A stretch of DNA of 64,000 bases from Pelodera strongyloides (lineage: Eukaryota > Nematoda > Chromadorea > Rhabditida > Rhabditidae): positions 45,343 through 109,342 of the forward strand of contig JAANDG010000501.1 in NCBI GenBank assembly GCA_036852015.1. Reading direction: 5' to 3'. Numbering within the stretch: the first letter of the stretch is position 1; each line of letters begins with the position of its first letter. The notes below the pieces were generated by a model, which saw nothing but the letters and a program-made list of their open reading frames with translations, did no database searches and had not been told where the DNA came from. The position numbers and the translations under genes were made by a program. Positions 60,117 to 64,000 of this stretch are shown here, piece by piece.

Positions 60117-60514
60117 AGGCAAAATTTCTGTGTTGCAAGCGTCAGACTTGACGTCATGCTATTCGTTTTATGTCAGCGACCACTCTATGGAGACTCAGCC
60201 TCTCTCGTGTCGTCAAGACAGCAGGTTCTGTCCTGGCAAGTACCGGCCGTTCTGTCAGGGTATGTCGAAGTCTCTCTCTCTCTTCTCTCTCTCTTCTTTC
60301 TCTGTCTAACCCTCCATTTCACGCTAAGTATGTACCTCTATAAAGATGCTTACTGTTCTTTACTTTCCAGGCATTTTCAGTCGGATCGCAACCTGAGTGC
60401 CTTGGTGTGCACTACGATGAATTTGGCTTACACCCTGCATTTGATGTCCTACATGGAGATGTCGTTGTCGGAGGCTACGGAAAGCTGACCTACTGGTCAA
60501 GCGACCATCAATAA
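60117..60514 (+). pseudogene. Pseudogene D: last two exons of an F-box/WD40-like gene
   Basis: Exon 9 (60117-60259) and exon 10 (60371-60514) of the A/B/C family follow TTTTCAG and TTCCAG acceptors. Exon 10 is intact (GSQPECLGVHYDEFG, then LTYWSSDHQ and TAA). Exon 9 is 143 nt instead of the 145 nt found in A, B and C; the frame shifts after SDHSMET, and the expected RVVKTAGSVLAS continues in another frame. No F-box exon and no exons 2-8 occur between the end of gene C (58433) and here; that interval holds LINE fragments instead. I infer a truncated, dead copy, although the 3' part may still be transcribed. A short TTAGGC tract follows the stop. Confidence 0.8.
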
Positions 60515-60527
60515 TGTGGGTGGATTA

Positions 60528-60562
60528 GGCTTAGGCTTAGGCTTAGGCTTACAATTAGGCAT
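60528..60562. repeat. TTAGGC tract after pseudogene D
   Basis: Four to five TTAGGC units 14 nt after the stop; the duplicated counterpart is at 17133-17170. Confidence 0.9.
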
Positions 60563-61422
60563 AGGCCTTTGAGTTGACCGTTCAATAAATTCAATTATTC
60601 CTGCGCATTTTCATCATGTTTGATGTACAATATCAATTTTCAAAGGGCACCTTTTGTTCCGCGACTTGCTTTGTGCACACAAAAGGTGTAGTGCTGAAGT
60701 AGTGCCTAAAAACCCCAGGTTGCTGTTTAAAGCTCAGATTATTATGGAATTCCGTTTTCACAGTAACGTTGTGCAGTAAGAAATCTATTGCAAATGTTGC
60801 AAATAACGACATAGGTTTCTGGATATCCTTGCATATGGTAAATTGTTGTTTTCTGCGTGAATGCTGCCCTTGAAAACTGGAAAAATATTGTATTCTATTA
60901 TATTTGACGCGGAGAATCACATTCAATAATCAAAAATAAGGATTCAGAAAGCCACTGTCCAGAATAATCACCAATCTTTAAACACGAGAAAATTAACACA
61001 AAATGACTCATTTTGAGGACCAATAAAAAAGAATAAAAATTACAGGCACTTGTTAAATACAGCTTATTGTTGTATAAGACTTTGCTACATGCATTTAGAA
61101 TAGTGAAGCAGTGGTAGAGCATGGACATAAATATATCGAAATCATTTTCTCGTAAGCCAAGCGATATGCAACGTGGTTTTGAAATTTTTTTGGACTACAT
61201 AATTCCAATGCATGTTATGCAAATGTGTTCAACAGACACTTCAATTACTTCAGTATGGAATATCTGGAACCAGAGTGGTCCAACGTACGTTTCAGAAACC
61301 ATGTATCATATCTCATATCGCTTTAATAAACGCATTATGGGATAAAACAAAAGGCAAGAAGAACTCGTGAAATCAATCAATGAACTCATGTATGGCACAG
61401 CAAAACAGTTTTTTCACATTAC

Positions 61423-61605
61423 CTTAGAGCGAAATACTGGCAGGTTTTTGAAACACATCGAGTACACCAGCATTCTTATGCAGCTTATGCAAATGAACAT
61501 AAATTATAATAAAAAATCGAGCTAAATTCGAGCAAATCAGCATTAATACGTGAGAATTCAGTTGTACAATATGCGTTTCAAAATCCGGCCGGTATTTCGC
61601 TTTAA
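61423..61605. mobile_element. MITE family B copy
   Basis: Right edge CCGGCCGGTATTTCGCTTTAA; left edge TTAGAGCGAAATACTGGC. It sits in both copies of the duplicated segment. Confidence 0.82.
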
Positions 61606-61815
61606 ATATAAATATGAAGACGTTAACATTGCACTTTTCATATACTCTTGTTGGCTTACACACCAAATAATCGCACTTGTGCTGGCACGTCGTTGATAAT
61701 TTTAAAGAGGTTGCATAATAATAAAGAATTTTGCAGAAGAGCTTAGGTGCGATAGGACGTGTAGCCAGTTAACTTATGACTTTGTTACAGAATAATTAAT
61801 TATCCGACAGATCAA

Positions 61816-63023
61816 TTAAAGGAGGAGGCTCACGAGAATGAAGTGCTCAAATGGTTTCCTTTTATCGGAAGATGATGGTATTGAATTCCGAAAGGCATGC
61901 TTTACAAAGCAAAGGCTTTTAATTGAAAGGAGTAAATCAATATAAAACTATGAATTCTATAAAAATTTTGGATCGTATTAAATAGTTGATTTCCATAGTG
62001 GGCATGCGAGTTTTGTGCTGGCTTGCAAAATGACTTGAAAATTTGCATGCCCAGTATGGAAATCAACTATTTACTACGATCCAAAATTTTTATAGAATTC
62101 ATAGTTTATATTGATTTACTCCTTCCAATTAAAAGCTTTTGCTTTGTAAAGCATGTCTTTCGGAATTTAATACCATCATCTTTCGATAAAAGGAAACTAT
62201 TTGAGCACTGGTAGAAGTGTAGAACACTACCCCATTTTGCAAATATACTACCCCAAAATAAAATATACTACCACATGGGAAAATACTACCCCTGCAATAT
62301 GCTACCCCGGAAAATATACTACCCCATTTTACATGACTACCCCAACTTATTTTACATGACTACCCAACTTTTTACATGACTACCCCCATATATTACCCCC
62401 ACTTATTTTACATGGCTACCCCTTATTTTACATGTCTACCCCACCTATTTACATGTCTACCCCACCTATTTACATGTCTACTACCCTTATTTTACATGTC
62501 TCCCCACTTATTTTACATGAATCCCCCACTTATTTTATATGACTACCCCACTTGTTTACATGACTCCCCCTAGTTTACATGACTACCCAACTTATTTTAC
62601 ATGGCTAACCCACCTATTTTACATGACTACCCCATCTGCTTGTTACTTTATGTTGGGGGAGTATTTTGCAAAAATTTTCGGGGGTAGTGTTCTACCGAAA
62701 TAGGGGTAGTATTTTCCAAGTGGTGGTAGTATTTCTCGAAAATGGGGTATGTTAATGTTTACATGAGCGGACTACTTGGCTACCCCCATTTTACATGACT
62801 AACCCATTTTAGGGAATATGCTACCCATAACCTGGGGTAGTTTTCGTAACTGGGGGTAGTATTTTTACATTTTGGGGTAGTATTTGTGCAGAATATTTTT
62901 TCGAAAAAATACTACCCCTTTGTTGTGGGGTAGTATATTCCCGATTTGGGTAGTATACTACACTGGGGTAGTATTCTACATTTTTACCTTGAGCACTTCA
63001 TTCTCGTGAGCCTCCTCCTTTGA
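61816..63023. mobile_element. MITE family I copy 3, split by a family K element
   Basis: Left part 61816-62209 and right part 62989-63023 (GAGCACTTCATTCTCGTGAG) form one family I palindrome. It is absent from the other copy of the duplicated segment, so it inserted after that duplication or was lost there. Confidence 0.85.
62210..62988. mobile_element. ACTACCCC element (family K), complete, 9-bp target duplication
   Basis: 779 bp. Left end GGTAGAAGTGTAGAACACTA, right complement GGTAAAAATGTAGAATACTA, each followed by CCCC. Flanked by TTGAGCACT at 62201-62209 and 62989-62997. The left half holds about 20 CTACCCC-like motifs, many as ACATGACTACCCCACTTATT; the right half holds GGGGTAGT. It has no coding capacity. 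Confidence 0.88.
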
Positions 63024-63265
63024 ATAAGTAGGGTGAACTTGGACGCTTTTCCCCACTAGCAATTCGACGTTCGTCTGCAGTCCGAGTAGTCGGGGTCTGA
63101 ATTAGGCAATTAGATAATAATTATTACTGAAAGGTTATTAACAAAAGCCTGTGAGCGAGTGCAGTGCCAAATGCTTGCGTGAAGCACGCCATCGTTTCAC
63201 TCTGTCTGCTGGACGCCGCCTGAAGCTGCATAGCAGTGGAATCTTACGATATGTTCATAATTACA

Positions 63266-63734
63266 ATCAGCGCACCATTGCAGCTAACTAGCATATGCAT
63301 AAGCCCAATGGGGTGATGATACTAGGCAAAAATTCAGGTGAAGGGCTAGCCGCTTGACAGAAGCAAGCCATACTCACGGGTCTCGCAACACAACGCAAAC
63401 GCGAAAAGCAAGCCGGAGCTGCGCCGACACTGTCTGTAGCGCCAACGAAGCTATATATCATTGCTAAGCTGCACTTCACTAGACATTTAGACTCATACCC
63501 GTTACGGTAATTAACCCAGCGTGAATTAGAGCGTTTCTTAGACGATTTGCCACTTCAGGATCGTCTTCTGTTTCCGGATTGGGAGGGACTTAATTTGCGT
63601 ACGCTGATCATACAGTGTTGTGGGGAATAAAGAGGAGGTTCAAATATAGAGGTGGGACAGTGAGAGTTCTAGTGTAGTCAAATGAGTGATGAAGAGAGAT
63701 GATTCTTACTCTGATGATTGACGGCATGTTCGCG
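63266..63734. other. No gene established
   Basis: A minus-strand open stretch (63288-63479) ends near a GTGAGTA donor-like site (about 63372-63378) and could hold one exon of a gene running off the window, but no domain is visible. Confidence 0.25.
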
Positions 63735-63865
63735 GCGGCTATACGGGCTTTAGCAAGTTCGCTCCGCAAAAGTGGCGGCTATTCGGCGAGGATAAACCTG
63801 CTGCGAACTCGCCGAAACAGGCGAAAATGCGGCGGCTATCCGGCGGCTATTCGGAGGATTCGGAG
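63735..63865. repeat. GC-rich repeat family S
   Basis: Repeated GCGGCGGCTATTCGG-like units; shares GGCATGTTCGCGGCGG-type sequence with 52365-52645. Confidence 0.55.
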
Positions 63866-64000
63866 TGGAGCATGAGGAGAAAGAGAGGGAGTCAAAATGT
63901 ACAGAAAAGAACGAGAGAGGAGACAGAGTGACAAAGAGACGGAGAAGTAGAATAAAAGTGTAGACAGAGAGAGAGAGATAGAGAGCGAGAGAGAGAGAGT
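63866..64000. repeat. GA-rich low-complexity tract
   Basis: GAGAGA runs mixed with AAAGAGAC up to the window edge. Confidence 0.85.

Larger units (their letters stand above)
60226..63265 (+). repeat. Segmental duplication, copy 2 (pairs with 17094-18553)
   Basis: Same orientation and marker order as copy 1. The extra length comes from retained intron 9 and exon 10 of D and from the family I/K nested pair at 61816-63023. Homology stops just past GATATGTTCATAATTAC. Confidence 0.8.

Overview
This is nuclear DNA of a nematode, most likely Caenorhabditis or another rhabditid; the genus cannot be proven from the window. The evidence is: interstitial TTAGGC telomere-type repeats (the nematode telomere unit) in and beside genes, many short exons with TTTCAG/TTNCAG acceptors, start codons lying 1-17 nt after an acceptor-like site with no upstream coding exon (as in spliced-leader trans-splicing), and a dense load of short palindromic elements bounded by TTAA. 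No bacterial, viral or CRISPR features were seen.

Coding content. Three complete paralogous F-box/WD40-like genes lie head to tail on the + strand: A (2937-8977, 421 aa), B (10235-16614, 432 aa) and C (45423-58433, 422 aa). I rebuilt each from ten exons with the same boundaries and phases. A fourth copy, D (60117-60514), keeps only the last two exons and has a 2-nt deletion. A fifth remnant (about 17.0-17.13 kb) keeps only the end of exon 9. These are probably substrate receptors of SCF (Skp1-Cullin-F-box) ubiquitin ligases in a lineage-specific expansion.

Between B and C, on the - strand (31181-18730), is an unrelated 25-exon gene that reads as one 794-codon frame. Its middle carries DM14-type repeats of the CC2D1/Lgd family. 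Its N-terminus has a Walker-A motif, its C-terminus is unrecognised, and I see no C2 domain. Exons and introns inside it are duplicated.

Layout: 0-2.9 kb repeats; 2.9-9.0 gene A; 9.0-10.2 minisatellite and repeat remnants; 10.2-16.6 gene B; 16.6-18.6 a duplicated, decayed gene end; 18.7-31.2 the DM14 gene; 31.2-34.3 weak unresolved exon-like pieces and tandem repeats; 34.3-45.4 almost only MITEs (miniature inverted-repeat transposable elements); 45.4-58.4 gene C, its introns swollen by MITEs; 58.7-59.95 two oppositely oriented LINE fragments; 60.1-60.5 pseudogene D; 60.2-63.3 second copy of the 17-18.6 kb segment; the end is GA-rich.

Main points of interest: (1) the F-box/WD family with its own exon 8/9 signature; (2) the DM14 gene's architecture and internal duplications; (3) chains of different MITEs that share one TTAA at each joint; (4) an element made of spaced ACTACCCC motifs with terminal inverted repeats and 9-bp target duplications; (5) a MITE end that forms, or directly abuts, the 3' splice site of gene B exon 5.
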